NCBI GenBank assembly: GCA_017608995.1
Contig: JAFCEU010000001.1
Location: 1-42,126, forward strand
Source of the DNA: Candidatus Iainarchaeum sp.
GTDB lineage: Archaea; Iainarchaeota; Iainarchaeia; Iainarchaeales; DTGL01
Reading direction: 5' to 3'
DNA length: 42,126 nucleotides
Positions 1 to 6,139 of this stretch are shown here, in pieces; positions within the stretch are counted from its first letter, which is position 1, and each line of letters opens with the position of its first letter. The position numbers and the translations under genes are program-made. The notes beneath the pieces were generated by a model. The model saw nothing but the letters and a program-made list of their open reading frames with translations, made no database searches and had not been told where the DNA came from.

Positions 1-40
1 TGAAGACTTAAAAAGCTATGAAATTAAAGGCATCCTTGCC
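1..40. repeat. 40-bp terminal direct repeat (left copy); circular contig
   Basis: These 40 bases are identical to positions 42087-42126. The ASCH-domain gene that starts at 41821 continues in frame through the repeat and on to 316. The simplest reading is an assembly overlap of a circular molecule of about 42,086 bp. A true terminally redundant linear genome is the alternative, but such repeats are usually longer. Confidence 0.95.
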
Positions 41-316
41 AAAGAAGGTTGTAAACATGAATGGAAACCACTTCGCATAACCCTCACAGGCATTCGCAAG
101 GAACGCCTGCTGGATATCCCGGAAGAAGATATAAAGAAAGAGGGCTTTAAACAGAGATGGGAATTTTTAAAAGCTTTTAACAGGATTCTCAAAGGAAAGC
201 TTATTGAAGAAAAGCCAAACGGAGAATTTGCTTATCTGCAAAACCCTGAAGTCTGGGTTTTAGATTTCAAAGTAAAGAAGAAAGGTGGTTGTATTCAGGA
301 ACAGGCGGTAAAATGA
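1..316 (+). CDS. ASCH-domain protein, C-terminal part (gene crosses the circle join)
   Basis: This is the continuation of the gene that begins at 41821; joined across the circle it encodes about 193 residues. ASCH domains have a PUA-like beta-barrel fold, are found in RNA-associated proteins, and some members are nucleoside-modifying hydrolases. The N-terminal part has the typical EKTQTRR motif, the middle has a CPKC knuckle, and this part carries the RITLTGIRKERL strand and ends with a predicted beta strand VWVLDFKV. It stops at 314-316 and overlaps the next small gene by four bases (ATGA), so it is part of the plus-strand small-gene operon. The domain call is fairly safe; the substrate is unknown. 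Confidence 0.85.
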   Translation, partial: EDLKSYEIKGILAKEGCKHEWKPLRITLTGIRKERLLDIPEEDIKKEGFKQRWEFLKAFNRILKGKLIEEKPNGEFAYLQNPEVWVLDFKVKKKGGCIQEQAVK

Positions 317-450
317 CAGAGATTTCAGGAAAAGCTGAAGCTCTTGAAATATTGCTTTCTGCTGCGAAAAAAGGAGGCCGGGAAGAAATGAGGGAAGATT
401 CTTGGAAGTTGTCAGGAAAAAAAATACTTGAATTTTTTTCATTGCAATAG
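313..450 (+). CDS. Small hypothetical protein, 45 aa
   Basis: Not recognised. It starts with ATG overlapping the ASCH stop codon (ATGA), which argues for translational coupling. It is helical with K/E-rich stretches (KAEALEILL, then KKGGREEMRE). An internal ATG at 388 is preceded by the GGCCGGGAAGAA block that lies in front of several neighbouring genes, so translation could also start there. The stop at 448-450 sits inside the leader of the next gene. Confidence 0.55.
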   Translation: MTEISGKAEALEILLSAAKKGGREEMREDSWKLSGKKILEFFSLQ

Positions 451-463
451 AGGCCGGGAAAAA

Positions 464-625
464 ATGACTAAAACAATAAAAGGAAATTTGGTGTTAGAAA
501 AAGATACTGTATTCAATGAAAGCATTGATGTTAAGGCCAGCATGTGCGAATGGGGTTTATTAATGAATGTGGACGAGAAAGCAAAAGAACGCAGGCGGAA
601 AGCAGGGAAGCCACATGCGCAGTAG
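464..625 (+). CDS. Short protein with N-terminal module shared with the pentapeptide-repeat gene at 41297
   Basis: The first ~24 residues (MTKTIKGNLVLEKDTVF and the following SIDV) nearly match the start of the repeat protein gene at 41297. After that the sequence changes abruptly to a basic tail (KAKERRRKAGKP), and the repeat domain is missing. The start ATG follows an AGGCCGGGAAAAA ribosome-site block. This is either a truncated recombinant copy of the 41297 gene or a chimeric small protein. Function unknown. Confidence 0.5.
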   Translation: MTKTIKGNLVLEKDTVFNESIDVKASMCEWGLLMNVDEKAKERRRKAGKPHAQ

Positions 626-686
626 GAACAGCTGTCGACGGTGGAACAACTTTCCTGCCCGCAAACTGCAACAAAAAAGAGGGTGA
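615..686 (+). CDS. Possible 23-aa basic peptide
   Basis: An ATG overlaps the end of the previous gene and the frame stays open for 23 arginine-rich residues up to TGA at 684-686, just before the ribosome site of the 693 gene. It lacks a convincing ribosome site of its own, so it may only be a coupling leader or chance. Confidence 0.2.
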   Translation: MRSRNSCRRWNNFPARKLQQKRG

Positions 687-692
687 GAAGAA

Positions 693-899
693 ATGAATTG
701 GGTAAGAAAGCGGTATAGGGATGCAGATTATATCTTTGCTGGGAGAGCTTATTCGGAAGTAACTTGTTCATGTGGGTGTAATGGCTTCTATCTTGGATTT
801 GATGGAGACGAATTCGTTGCAGTTTGCAGAGACTGCAAAGACAAAGTAATGATTGAAAAAGAACTGATATATAAACAAAAAGAGGCCGGGAAGAAATGA
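693..899 (+). CDS. Small cysteine-rich (zinc-ribbon-like) protein, 68 aa
   Basis: Family unknown. A metal-binding knuckle pair is visible: CSCGC near residues 25-29 and CRDC near 45-48, separated by a beta-rich segment (FYLGFDGDEFVAV), which is the layout of a small zinc ribbon. The start ATG is preceded by GAGGGTGAGAAGAA. The C-terminus ends in KEAGKK and its stop overlaps the ATG at 896, a junction motif also seen after the 41376 frame. It sits among other tiny zinc proteins, so a nucleic-acid-binding or regulatory role is plausible. Confidence 0.65.
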   Translation: MNWVRKRYRDADYIFAGRAYSEVTCSCGCNGFYLGFDGDEFVAVCRDCKDKVMIEKELIYKQKEAGKK

Positions 900-967
900 G
901 TAAAAAAAATAAAAATAAGAATGGAGGTGAAAATGTTGCAAACAATAGAAATAACAAGTCTAAATGA
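896..967 (+). CDS. Possible 23-aa leader peptide carrying the next gene's ribosome site
   Basis: ATG at 896 follows the conserved GAGGCCGGGAAGAA block, and a frame rich in K and N stays open for 23 codons to 967. It overlaps the start of the 933 gene, whose GGAGGTGAAA ribosome site lies inside it. It could be a coupling leader rather than a functional protein. Confidence 0.25.
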   Translation: MSKKNKNKNGGENVANNRNNKSK

Positions 968-1328
968 TGAGAGGACTACAAAAGTCGAAACAATGTTAGA
1001 TGACTTAAAGCACTTGTATTCAACTGAGGATTCAATTAGAGGTAAGGTTTTATTAAGCGAAGCAGTCCGGGTTTTGGAGAACTATATGAAAGTTCCGAGA
1101 GTTGACACCCCAATTGAAAAATGGGAGCAAATGAGAGGCAGAAAAATGTCTTTGCAGGGGAAAAGAAATTTTATCCGAAACATTGTAATACAGCAAAAGA
1201 TTATCCCGACACAAGGGCCTGGCTGCCTTTGGTGCGGCAGCAGACGCATAAAAGAGGTAGCGAAATTCCTTGAAGAAGGCTTTAATGAGTATGAATGCAG
1301 GGACTGTAAGCAAAAATTCTTCAAATAA
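933..1328 (+). CDS. Zinc-ribbon protein, 131 aa
   Basis: The N-terminal two thirds is helical (KVETMLDDLKHLYSTEDS; LLSEAVRVLENY). The C-terminus forms a classic zinc ribbon: CLWCGS, then about 20 residues, then YECRDCKQKFFK. The start ATG at 933 was chosen over an upstream one because GGAGGTGAAA precedes it at good spacing. Such ribbons occur in small DNA-binding regulators and in general transcription-factor fragments; no specific family is recognised. It is the last gene before the recombinase and could be a transcription regulator. Confidence 0.7.
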   Translation: MLQTIEITSLNDERTTKVETMLDDLKHLYSTEDSIRGKVLLSEAVRVLENYMKVPRVDTPIEKWEQMRGRKMSLQGKRNFIRNIVIQQKIIPTQGPGCLWCGSRRIKEVAKFLEEGFNEYECRDCKQKFFK

Positions 1329-1349
1329 ATGCAGAGGTGAAAGAATATT

Positions 1350-1384
1350 GACACTTAGATGCCATAATTAGGCATGCTTGTATC
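1350..1384. other. Imperfect dyad upstream of the recombinase; candidate att/dif-like core
   Basis: GACACTTAGATGCC and GGCATGCTTGTATC form two 14-base arms that match at about 9 of 14 positions when one is inverted; the innermost ATGCC/GGCAT is perfect. They flank a 7-base ATAATTA spacer. This arm-spacer-arm layout directly before a XerA-type gene is what a crossover site looks like. It could instead be an operator for the recombinase gene. Confidence 0.4.
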
Positions 1385-1409
1385 ATATGTTTAAAATTTA
1401 AGGTGGTAA

Positions 1410-2300
1410 GTGGTGGATAAAGACTTTGAAAACTTTAAGGAATTTGTGAAGACATACAGCCAAAGTACGCAAAAACTCTACTTGCATTACTTAACACAGT
1501 TCTTTTCCTTTGTCAAGAAGAGTAGCCAAGACGTTGAGGCAGTCGATGCAATGCGTTACCTGAATTTTTTGAGGGAGCAAAAGAACTATTCAGACAACAG
1601 CATTGCATCTGTTCGCAGGGTTTTAAGCGCTTACTTTGGTAAGCATGTTGGAAAAGACATAATGGCCAAAATACCAATTAAGAGGACAAAGCACTTGCCG
1701 GTTATTTTAACAAGGGAAGAAGTCAAGCGCTTGATTGATGCCGCTGACACCGAGAAAGAAAAGCTGGTCATCGAGTTCCTTTACTCAACCGGTGTCAGGG
1801 TATCGGAGGCCGTTGCCATTGAACGACAGCAGATTGACAAAAAGCGGGGCCTGCTGCGTATCAGAGGCAAAGGGGATAAGGACAGATATACAGTTATACC
1901 TTTGGATTGGCTGCGCCGTTATAGCCAGGTTTGGAAGAAGAAAAAACAGCGTTACCTTTTTGCGAAGAAGAATAACAAGCCATACGGCGTTCTTGCTTTT
2001 GAGAGGATTGTGCGAAGAGCAGCCGAGAAAGCGAGGCTGCGTAAGAGGGTTACGCCTCATACGCTTCGGCATTCTTTTGCCACACACTTGCTTGAGATGG
2101 GGGAGAATATTAGAAAGATTCAGAAGCTTTTGGGCCATTCTTCGTTGGCCACTACTCAGATTTATGTTTCAGTGTCCACTAAAGAGATTGCAAAGACACC
2201 GAGTTTGCTTGAGGGATTGAGTTGCAGTTTTAGGAATTGTGTTTTGCGGAAGCTGGGTAAGGGGCGACGGTCTGACCGTGCTTCAAGAGCGAAGGGATAA
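1410..2300 (+). CDS. XerA/XerD-like tyrosine recombinase (integrase)
   Basis: Site-specific recombinase that breaks and joins DNA through a tyrosine intermediate. Residues ~1-85 form an N-terminal SAM-like core-binding domain, followed by the catalytic domain. The expected catalytic set is visible: R130 in STGVRVSEA, K154 in RGKGDKDRY, H217 and R220 in HTLRHSFATH, H243 in LLGHSS and Y252 in TTQIYVSVS. Length (296 aa) fits archaeal XerA with a short basic C-terminal tail (RRSDRASRAKG) that is not typical. The start is GTG at 1410 or 1413 after AAGGTGG. It probably resolves dimers of the circle or integrates it into the host chromosome; the dyad at 1350-1384 is a candidate substrate. Confidence 0.95.
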   Translation: MVDKDFENFKEFVKTYSQSTQKLYLHYLTQFFSFVKKSSQDVEAVDAMRYLNFLREQKNYSDNSIASVRRVLSAYFGKHVGKDIMAKIPIKRTKHLPVILTREEVKRLIDAADTEKEKLVIEFLYSTGVRVSEAVAIERQQIDKKRGLLRIRGKGDKDRYTVIPLDWLRRYSQVWKKKKQRYLFAKKNNKPYGVLAFERIVRRAAEKARLRKRVTPHTLRHSFATHLLEMGENIRKIQKLLGHSSLATTQIYVSVSTKEIAKTPSLLEGLSCSFRNCVLRKLGKGRRSDRASRAKG

Positions 2301-2312
2301 AAATTTAAAGCT
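2298..2312 (+). promoter_or_regulatory. TATA-like box for the 2332 gene
   Basis: An A/T-rich ATAAAAATTTAAAG lies about 25-30 bases before the ATG at 2332, which itself lacks a ribosome site. This spacing fits a leaderless archaeal transcript. Confidence 0.4.
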
Positions 2313-2331
2313 GGAAAACAAAACATTTTTT

Positions 2332-2589
2332 ATGATTAAAGAAGAACCGTTGACTAAGATTAGGGAAACAAGCGAAAAGTGTGGAAAACTTAACTGCGAT
2401 AAAGTTTATGTCTATGAAAGGAAAAGGGACAAAAAGAAGTTTGCAATCCACAAATTTACGCCTTTTGGAACAGCATTCCGATTCCCTGTAACTCATTACT
2501 TTATCATTCCCGAAGGAGAGTATAAACCCGGCAAAAAGACGATTTTTGAAACGCTTGAGGAAGCAAAAAAAGCAGTAGCAGATTACTAA
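2332..2589 (+). CDS. Hypothetical protein, 85 aa
   Basis: Not recognised. The compact sequence mixes helix (PLTKIRETSEKCGKL) with several beta strands (KVYVYERKRDKKKFAIHKF, THYFIIPEGEY) and a final helix (ETLEEAKKAVADY). The ATG at 2332 is preferred over upstream codons because a TATA-like stretch is about 28 bases upstream and the longer frame overlaps the recombinase end. A strong hairpin terminator follows at 2682. Confidence 0.65.
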   Translation: MIKEEPLTKIRETSEKCGKLNCDKVYVYERKRDKKKFAIHKFTPFGTAFRFPVTHYFIIPEGEYKPGKKTIFETLEEAKKAVADY

Positions 2590-2681
2590 CCTCTCCTTTT
2601 TAACGGCAATCAAAAACGATAGAAATTTAAAGATTTGATGCGTTATTTATTGCGGAAGTAAGACGATAAGCGTTAATCTGT

Positions 2682-2715
2682 GTGTGCCTCTTTTAGAGGC
2701 ACACTTGATTTTTTT
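2682..2715 (+). terminator. Hairpin plus T-run terminator
   Basis: GTGTGCCTCT pairs perfectly with AGAGGCACAC (10-bp stem, loop TTT) and is followed by TTGATTTTTTTAT. It ends the plus-strand unit with the recombinase and the 2332 gene. Confidence 0.75.
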
Positions 2716-2734
2716 ATACTATTATAATAGTATA
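2715..2734. promoter_or_regulatory. Perfect 20-bp palindrome (operator-like) at a promoter position
   Basis: The sequence TATACTATTATAATAGTATA is its own reverse complement. It sits 13 bases before the ATG at 2747, just ahead of the GGAGGT ribosome site, which is about where a TATA box would lie. The half-site ATACTAT/ATAGTAT recurs at 3564-3587, 34117-34136 and 34684-34690, all near starts, so it is probably the site of a shared regulator. Confidence 0.6.
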
Positions 2735-2746
2735 GGAGGTCTTGTT

Positions 2747-2851
2747 ATGGCTGAAGAAGAAAAAAAAGAGGAAGAGGAAAAGCCCGAAGAGGAAAAGGCC
2801 GAAGAAGAGGAAGAGAAACCCGAAGAAGAAGGCGAAAAAGCAGAAGCATAA
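2747..2851 (+). CDS. 34-aa extremely acidic peptide
   Basis: Made almost only of E, K, P and A (MAEEEKKEEEEKPEEEKAEE and onward), with about 19 glutamates and no hydrophobic core. It has a strong ribosome site (TAGGAGGTCTTGTT) and its own palindromic promoter element, which argues it is really made. Such a peptide would be disordered or helical and highly negative; DNA mimicry or a chaperone for a basic protein is possible but not shown. Confidence 0.55.
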   Translation: MAEEEKKEEEEKPEEEKAEEEEEKPEEEGEKAEA

Positions 2852-2891
2852 CCTATTAAAATAGTGCCAAAACACCTTTTTTGATACTAGT

Positions 2892-2925
2892 AAAAAAAGG
2901 AGAGTAAGAGCGAAGCCCTTACTCT
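2892..2925 (-). terminator. Terminator hairpin of the minus-strand gene 2919-3362
   Basis: AGAGTAAG (2901) pairs with CTTACTCT (2918-2925); read on the minus strand the stem is followed by CCTTTTTTT. It overlaps the last codons of the gene it ends. Confidence 0.6.
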
Positions 2926-3362
2926 TTGATTAAGCCGAGCTCTTTTTTCTTGGCTTTGGCTTTTTTTATGTAGTCTTCCAAGAACTCGTGTTCGCAAACT
3001 GAAAACTCTTGCCAATTGTTCTTTAGCAACTTGTCTTTTTGTTTACGCAGTTCATCAATTTGTTTATCTATGTCTTGAAGCTTTTCTTTGATATAGTTGG
3101 GTATCAATAGTATTCTTTTATCGCAGTAATGACGAACACAATATTTGCCTTTGATGTCGCCATATGCCCTTTGTATTCTTGCTATGCTGTCGTATCTGTG
3201 CCGAAGTATTTTATTTCTTGCCGCCGCGAATTCAGCGATTACAAAAGGTTGTTGTTCTTCCCACTCGTAAAGTGTTTTCCTTGCTGGTGCTTCTCTTTCT
3301 ATGTCGCTGAAAATCTTGTTCGCTATCTTGTTGAGTTCCTGGATTGTTTTCGCTTTGCTCAT
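2919..3362 (-). CDS. Hypothetical coiled-coil protein, 147 aa
   Basis: Not recognised. It is mostly helical and highly charged, with a likely coiled coil near residues 100-125 (KLQDIDKQIDELRKQKDKL) and a basic C-terminus (KKAKAKKKELGL). Cys/His pairs (CVRHYCDKR and CEHEF) could bind metal. The start was set at 3362 because GGAGAGTGA lies just upstream; the longer frame adds nothing. It stands alone on the minus strand, opposite the surrounding units, and ends in its own hairpin. Confidence 0.7.
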   Translation of the reverse strand: MSKAKTIQELNKIANKIFSDIEREAPARKTLYEWEEQQPFVIAEFAAARNKILRHRYDSIARIQRAYGDIKGKYCVRHYCDKRILLIPNYIKEKLQDIDKQIDELRKQKDKLLKNNWQEFSVCEHEFLEDYIKKAKAKKKELGLIKE

Positions 3363-3563
3363 CGTTTTCACTCTCCTATCCGCTTTCAAAAAATCTTGAA
3401 AGCCAAAGAAGATTAATCGTCTTCTTCGGTAAAATAATGTATGGAAGTTGATTTAAGCATAATGCCCAAAATGGTTCGCTTTTCAAATTTTAAGCGAGAA
3501 TTTGGTTTAATTTCCTGAAAAAAGCCTAATTTTTACCCTGTTTTTTGTTTAAATCGTTGCCTG

Positions 3564-3587
3564 ATACTATTTAAATTTTGATAGTAT
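3564..3587. promoter_or_regulatory. Inverted ATACTAT / ATAGTAT pair (operator-like)
   Basis: ATACTAT (3564-3570) and ATAGTAT (3581-3587) face each other across ten bases containing TTTAAATTTT. The same half-sites form the palindrome at 2715 and flank the ribbon-helix-helix gene at 34152. Confidence 0.45.
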
Positions 3588-3693
3588 GAGTAAAAAGTTT
3601 GAATTTTTTTGCGGCATAATCATTTTTCTATACATAACTATTGTGTCTTACAATTGCATTACTTTTTTTGATTTTTTAGCGATTACAAATTAA
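3586..3693 (+). CDS. Possible 35-aa membrane peptide
   Basis: An open frame starting inside the operator-like pair encodes a hydrophobic stretch (FFCGIIIFLYITIVSY) typical of a single membrane helix. There is no ribosome site and the surrounding DNA is very AT-rich, so chance is quite possible. Confidence 0.2.
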   Translation: MSKKFEFFCGIIIFLYITIVSYNCITFFDFLAITN

Positions 3694-3879
3694 GACAAAA
3701 AGATGTTTAATATACATTAATAAACATTTCTCTCTTAATTCTTTTTTCTTCTTAACGAAAAAAATTGAAAAAACATTAAAAAATAATCTTGAAAGACACT
3801 TGCAAGACACATCATAGAATGATATTTTTTTATAATTAATAATCAAATTAACCGATTAACCGACATATTTAAAAAGAGA

Positions 3880-3892
3880 ATATATATAAATA
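3880..3892 (+). promoter_or_regulatory. TATA-like promoter of the DNA-metabolism operon
   Basis: ATATATATAAATA lies about 65 bases before the ATG at 3955, leaving a leader with a GGGAGATGATG ribosome site. It is the only strong TATA-like element before this operon. Confidence 0.45.
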
Positions 3893-3898
3893 ATATAT

Positions 3899-3928
3899 GA
3901 TTTTTTGTTAATGAAAAAACAAAAAATC
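3899..3928. promoter_or_regulatory. 11-bp inverted repeat in the operon leader
   Basis: GATTTTTTGTT (3899-3909) pairs exactly with AACAAAAAATC (3918-3928) over an 8-base loop. It lies between the TATA-like box and the first gene, so it may be an operator or a leader-RNA hairpin. Confidence 0.45.
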
Positions 3929-3954
3929 AACAGCAAAAAGGGAGATGATGAAAA

Positions 3955-4451
3955 ATGAAAATAACAAATGTGAAAATAAATGAATTTGAAAGATTGAAAG
4001 AAAAGAATGAACAATTGCTTGACAGCGTTCAAATTATTTTCTCTGAAGCTGAAGCAAGAGAAATAAGAAAAAAATACAAAAACATCTATAAAATTCTTGA
4101 ATACACAGAGAATTTTATAGAAGAAGATGAAGAAACCAGGGAAGAAGCTTATTTCATTCATTTAAAAAACGAAGAGTCAGGCTACAACGAAGAGGGCAAA
4201 TGGGAAGGTTATCTCAAGCGAAACGACATAACATATTCTGCAATTTCTTCGTTACAGAAAATTGAAGCGTTCTTAAAACAGAGAAAAAAAGAACAAGCAG
4301 AAAGAGAAATTATATATTTGCAGAAAGCAAAACAATTCAAGAAGAAAATAAGAAAATTACACAATTGCAATATCAAAAAGAAACGAGGGAAAGCATTAAG
4401 CACTTTCAAGGAAAGCCGATTTTTTCAGCTTACAAGGGGGTCTTTGAATAA
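3955..4451 (+). CDS. Helical/coiled-coil protein, apparently with a -1 frameshift
   Basis: First gene of the DNA-metabolism operon; family not recognised. Residues ~1-110 read well (helical, charged, with EEDEETREEAYFIHLK). Near 4325-4340 the sensible coding moves to the -1 frame, which continues KTIQEENKKITQLQYQKETR and ends at TAA 4449-4451, one base before the next ATG. If the first frame is kept it runs to 4539, turns strongly basic and overlaps two other genes. A-rich tracts (A7 at 4284-4290; GCAAAAC near 4327) could permit slippage. It may be an assembly error, a real mutation or programmed frameshifting. Confidence 0.55.
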
Positions 4452-4526
4452 ATGCCTGATGCTTCCTTTTACATTTTTAAGCCAACAGGGAAGGAAAAAA
4501 AAGAGTTTTGGAAGGGGTGGCGTTAA
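4452..4526 (+). CDS. Small protein, 24 aa
   Basis: ATG follows the previous TAA directly, with AAGGGGGTCTTT as ribosome site, and the TAA stop overlaps the next ATG (TAATG). Sequence begins MPDASFYIFKPTGKEKK. Tight coupling on both sides supports translation; no family recognised. Confidence 0.45.
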   Translation: MPDASFYIFKPTGKEKKEFWKGWR

Positions 4527-4717
4527 TGCCAGGCTTTAGCAAGGACAAGAAAACAGGGCGTTGGTTTTGTTCTGATTGCGGGGCAGAAGTGCCTAAAGAG
4601 GTTGTATTTTCTTCTTATGATTATTTTAATCCAGAAAACAATAAAGAACATAAGTGCGGGGTAGAACGCTTAAAAGAATTAGATAAAAAACTATCAAAAA
4701 TAAAAGGGGGTGAGTAA
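4526..4717 (+). CDS. Small zinc-ribbon protein, 63 aa
   Basis: CSDCGA near residues 15-20 and a later HKCG (about residue 48) look like half and half of a zinc-binding ribbon, followed by a charged helix (VERLKELDKKLSKI). The start at 4526 overlaps the previous stop and is preceded by GGAAGGGGTGGCG, so the longer upstream frame is rejected. Ends next to the ATG of the 4718 gene. Likely nucleic-acid or protein binding; family unknown. Confidence 0.65.
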   Translation: MPGFSKDKKTGRWFCSDCGAEVPKEVVFSSYDYFNPENNKEHKCGVERLKELDKKLSKIKGGE

Positions 4718-4999
4718 ATGGATAATGAGAAATACAACGGTTGGCATAATTACGAAACTTGGAAAATGCACTTAAACCTAACAAACGAAGAAGGGCTTTA
4801 TAATGGAAGCGTTGCAGTAGTGCGAGAAACAAAGGGCGAGGATTACGAGAAGGCACAAGCATTAAAAGAATGGGTTGAAGAAAACTTTTGGGTAGATGAC
4901 TACAATATCGTGCATTTCCCACAAGGCGACAGTTTCAGCACAGCCGAGTTAAGCGAAGTTGATTGGCTGGAAGTGGCAAAGGCATTTATGGAAGAATAA
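4718..4999 (+). CDS. YNGW-NYETW family protein (DUF7249-like), 93 aa
   Basis: The opening YNGWHNYETWKMHLNLTNE with EGLY resembles a family of small proteins widespread in phages and plasmids (placed from memory near DUF7249). The family's role is not established. It has an acidic middle and two predicted helices. It starts right after the previous stop with GGGGGTGAGTAA as ribosome site and its stop overlaps a following ATG (TAATG). Presence here supports a virus or plasmid origin of the element. Confidence 0.7.
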   Translation: MDNEKYNGWHNYETWKMHLNLTNEEGLYNGSVAVVRETKGEDYEKAQALKEWVEENFWVDDYNIVHFPQGDSFSTAELSEVDWLEVAKAFMEE

Positions 5000-5175
5000 T
5001 GTTTCACCTCACAATCCTAAAAGAAGGCAATCGGTGGGGGTTGTGGGGTTTTTTTATGCCTTGCCTTGTTGAAAAAGCAGGCCAAGGCTTTGGGGAGAAG
5101 CAGGGCGTTAAAATGGGAATAAAAAGGTTATGCCCTTTCCCACTTCTCCCCCTAAAAAGCAAAGCAAGGAAGTGA
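4999..5175 (+). CDS. Possible 58-aa protein
   Basis: A frame starting at the TAATG overlap encodes a short hydrophobic segment (WGLWGFFMPCLV) and a basic tail. The base composition (G runs, then pyrimidine run) is unlike its neighbours, and the frame may instead be the untranslated spacer between the 4718 gene and Ku. Confidence 0.3.
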   Translation: MFHLTILKEGNRWGLWGFFMPCLVEKAGQGFGEKQGVKMGIKRLCPFPLLPLKSKARK

Positions 5176-5182
5176 TAAGGAA

Positions 5183-6019
5183 ATGCGGACTTATGTAAAT
5201 ACCGTTATGCAGGTTTCCGTTCAGGACTTGGGTTTTAACGGCTTTCAGTTTCCTATAAGTGTGTTCTCTCTAAACAGGGACAACAGTGTTAAATTCAATC
5301 AACAGCACAATAACGAGGCGTGCAGGGAGCAAGATGCAAGAGTAAATTACATAAAGCGTTGTAGTGCCTGCGGCAAGGACTTACAGGCAAGCGAGATAAT
5401 CAAAGTTTTCAGGGCGGACAAGGAAAGCAAGGCATATTTTACAGAAGAAGAAATAAAGGCGTTGAAGAAAACAACGGACAAAGTGGAAATAGTGGCAATA
5501 TCGCTAAACAAGGACATTCCAGATTACCTTAAAGGCGGTTGCTATGGCTTAAGCATTCAGCCAAAAAGCAAGACTTTAGCAAGCGATAAGCAGGCATACC
5601 TAACCCTTGTTTCATTTTTGGGCGAGGACTTGGCATTAATCGGCTATTTCAGTAGCAGGAACTCCACGCACTTGGTCAGGGTTTTCGCATTAACAAACTA
5701 TTTGCTAATGCAAAAGCTGGCCTTTGCCGAAAACTCACAGTTTGATGAGTTTATGCAGTTGCACACTCAACAAATGGGAAGCGTTGCCTTGCCAGACATG
5801 GCGATACTGCAACAAACAGCGAGAACAGTAGCAAAACCGTTGGCTTTAACGGATTTCAGGAATGAACCGCTTGAAAGATTGCAAGAATTGATTGAGAGCA
5901 GAATACAAAACCCAAACGCAAAAATAGAAGTGCCAGAACAGGCAACAGTGACAGCAACTCCAATATTCAGCAAGGAATACCAGCAAAAGATAGCCGAACA
6001 GGTGAAAGCAAGGGTGTGA
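5183..6019 (+). CDS. ku: Ku-family DNA end-binding protein
   Basis: Ku rings bind broken double-stranded DNA ends and recruit a ligase for end joining. The protein (278 aa) follows the layout of prokaryotic Ku: an N-terminal segment with FNGFQFPISVFSL matching the usual GxISFGLVxIPVxLY, then KFNQQH, then YIKRCSACGKDLQASEIIK (family: KRVCxxCGKEVxxxEIVKG), FTEEEIKALK, and a beta-barrel region with IALxxF-type strands (DLALIGYFSSRNSTHLVRVF) near residues 149-168. C60 and C63 form the family's cysteine pair. It lies directly upstream of an ATP-dependent DNA ligase in the same operon, which matches known Ku-ligase pairing. No sequence search was possible, but the motif order is distinctive. Confidence 0.85.
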   Translation: MRTYVNTVMQVSVQDLGFNGFQFPISVFSLNRDNSVKFNQQHNNEACREQDARVNYIKRCSACGKDLQASEIIKVFRADKESKAYFTEEEIKALKKTTDKVEIVAISLNKDIPDYLKGGCYGLSIQPKSKTLASDKQAYLTLVSFLGEDLALIGYFSSRNSTHLVRVFALTNYLLMQKLAFAENSQFDEFMQLHTQQMGSVALPDMAILQQTARTVAKPLALTDFRNEPLERLQELIESRIQNPNAKIEVPEQATVTATPIFSKEYQQKIAEQVKARV

Positions 6020-6036
6020 AAACACCCTTATATTTT
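6011..6036 (+). terminator. Hairpin plus T-run at the end of ku
   Basis: AGGGTGT pairs with ACACCCT around a GAAA loop, followed by TATATTTTTTTT. The stop codon of ku lies in the stem. It may partially terminate or separate ku from the ligase transcript. Confidence 0.6.
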
Positions 6037-6061
6037 TTTTAAAAAAATTGGGGGTTGAGAA

Positions 6062-6139
6062 ATGGAGTTTTTGAGCAGGGGAAAGGGTTTAACGCATAAG
6101 GAAGCGGTTGAATTAGGGCTAAGGTGGAAGAATGAGTGA
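6062..6139 (+). CDS. Small protein, 25 aa, coupled to the ligase
   Basis: ATG follows GGGGGTTGAGAA and the short frame (MEFLSRGKGLTHKEAVELGL) ends overlapping the ligase start. The THKEAVELG part looks like a helix-turn-helix half. It probably serves coupling and may be a real microprotein. Confidence 0.4.
   Translation: MEFLSRGKGLTHKEAVELGLRWKNE

Larger units (their letters stand above)
3363..3879. other. AT-rich intergenic region
   Basis: This stretch has very low GC content, long A and T tracts, short repeated phrases (AACCGATTAACCGAC; AGACACTTGCAAGACAC) and an inverted ATACTAT...ATAGTAT pair at 3564-3587. Apart from one doubtful 35-codon frame no gene is evident. It separates the lysogeny-like end from the DNA-metabolism operon and could hold divergent promoters or an origin. 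Confidence 0.5.

Noticed and set aside
439..957. 172-residue minus-strand open frame
   Set aside because: It is opposite several coupled plus-strand genes and has a low-complexity F/L/S composition typical of a shadow frame.
4999..5175. Attenuator-type leader between the DUF7249-like gene and ku
   Set aside because: The G-rich and pyrimidine-rich runs do not form a clear hairpin; kept only as a weak open frame.
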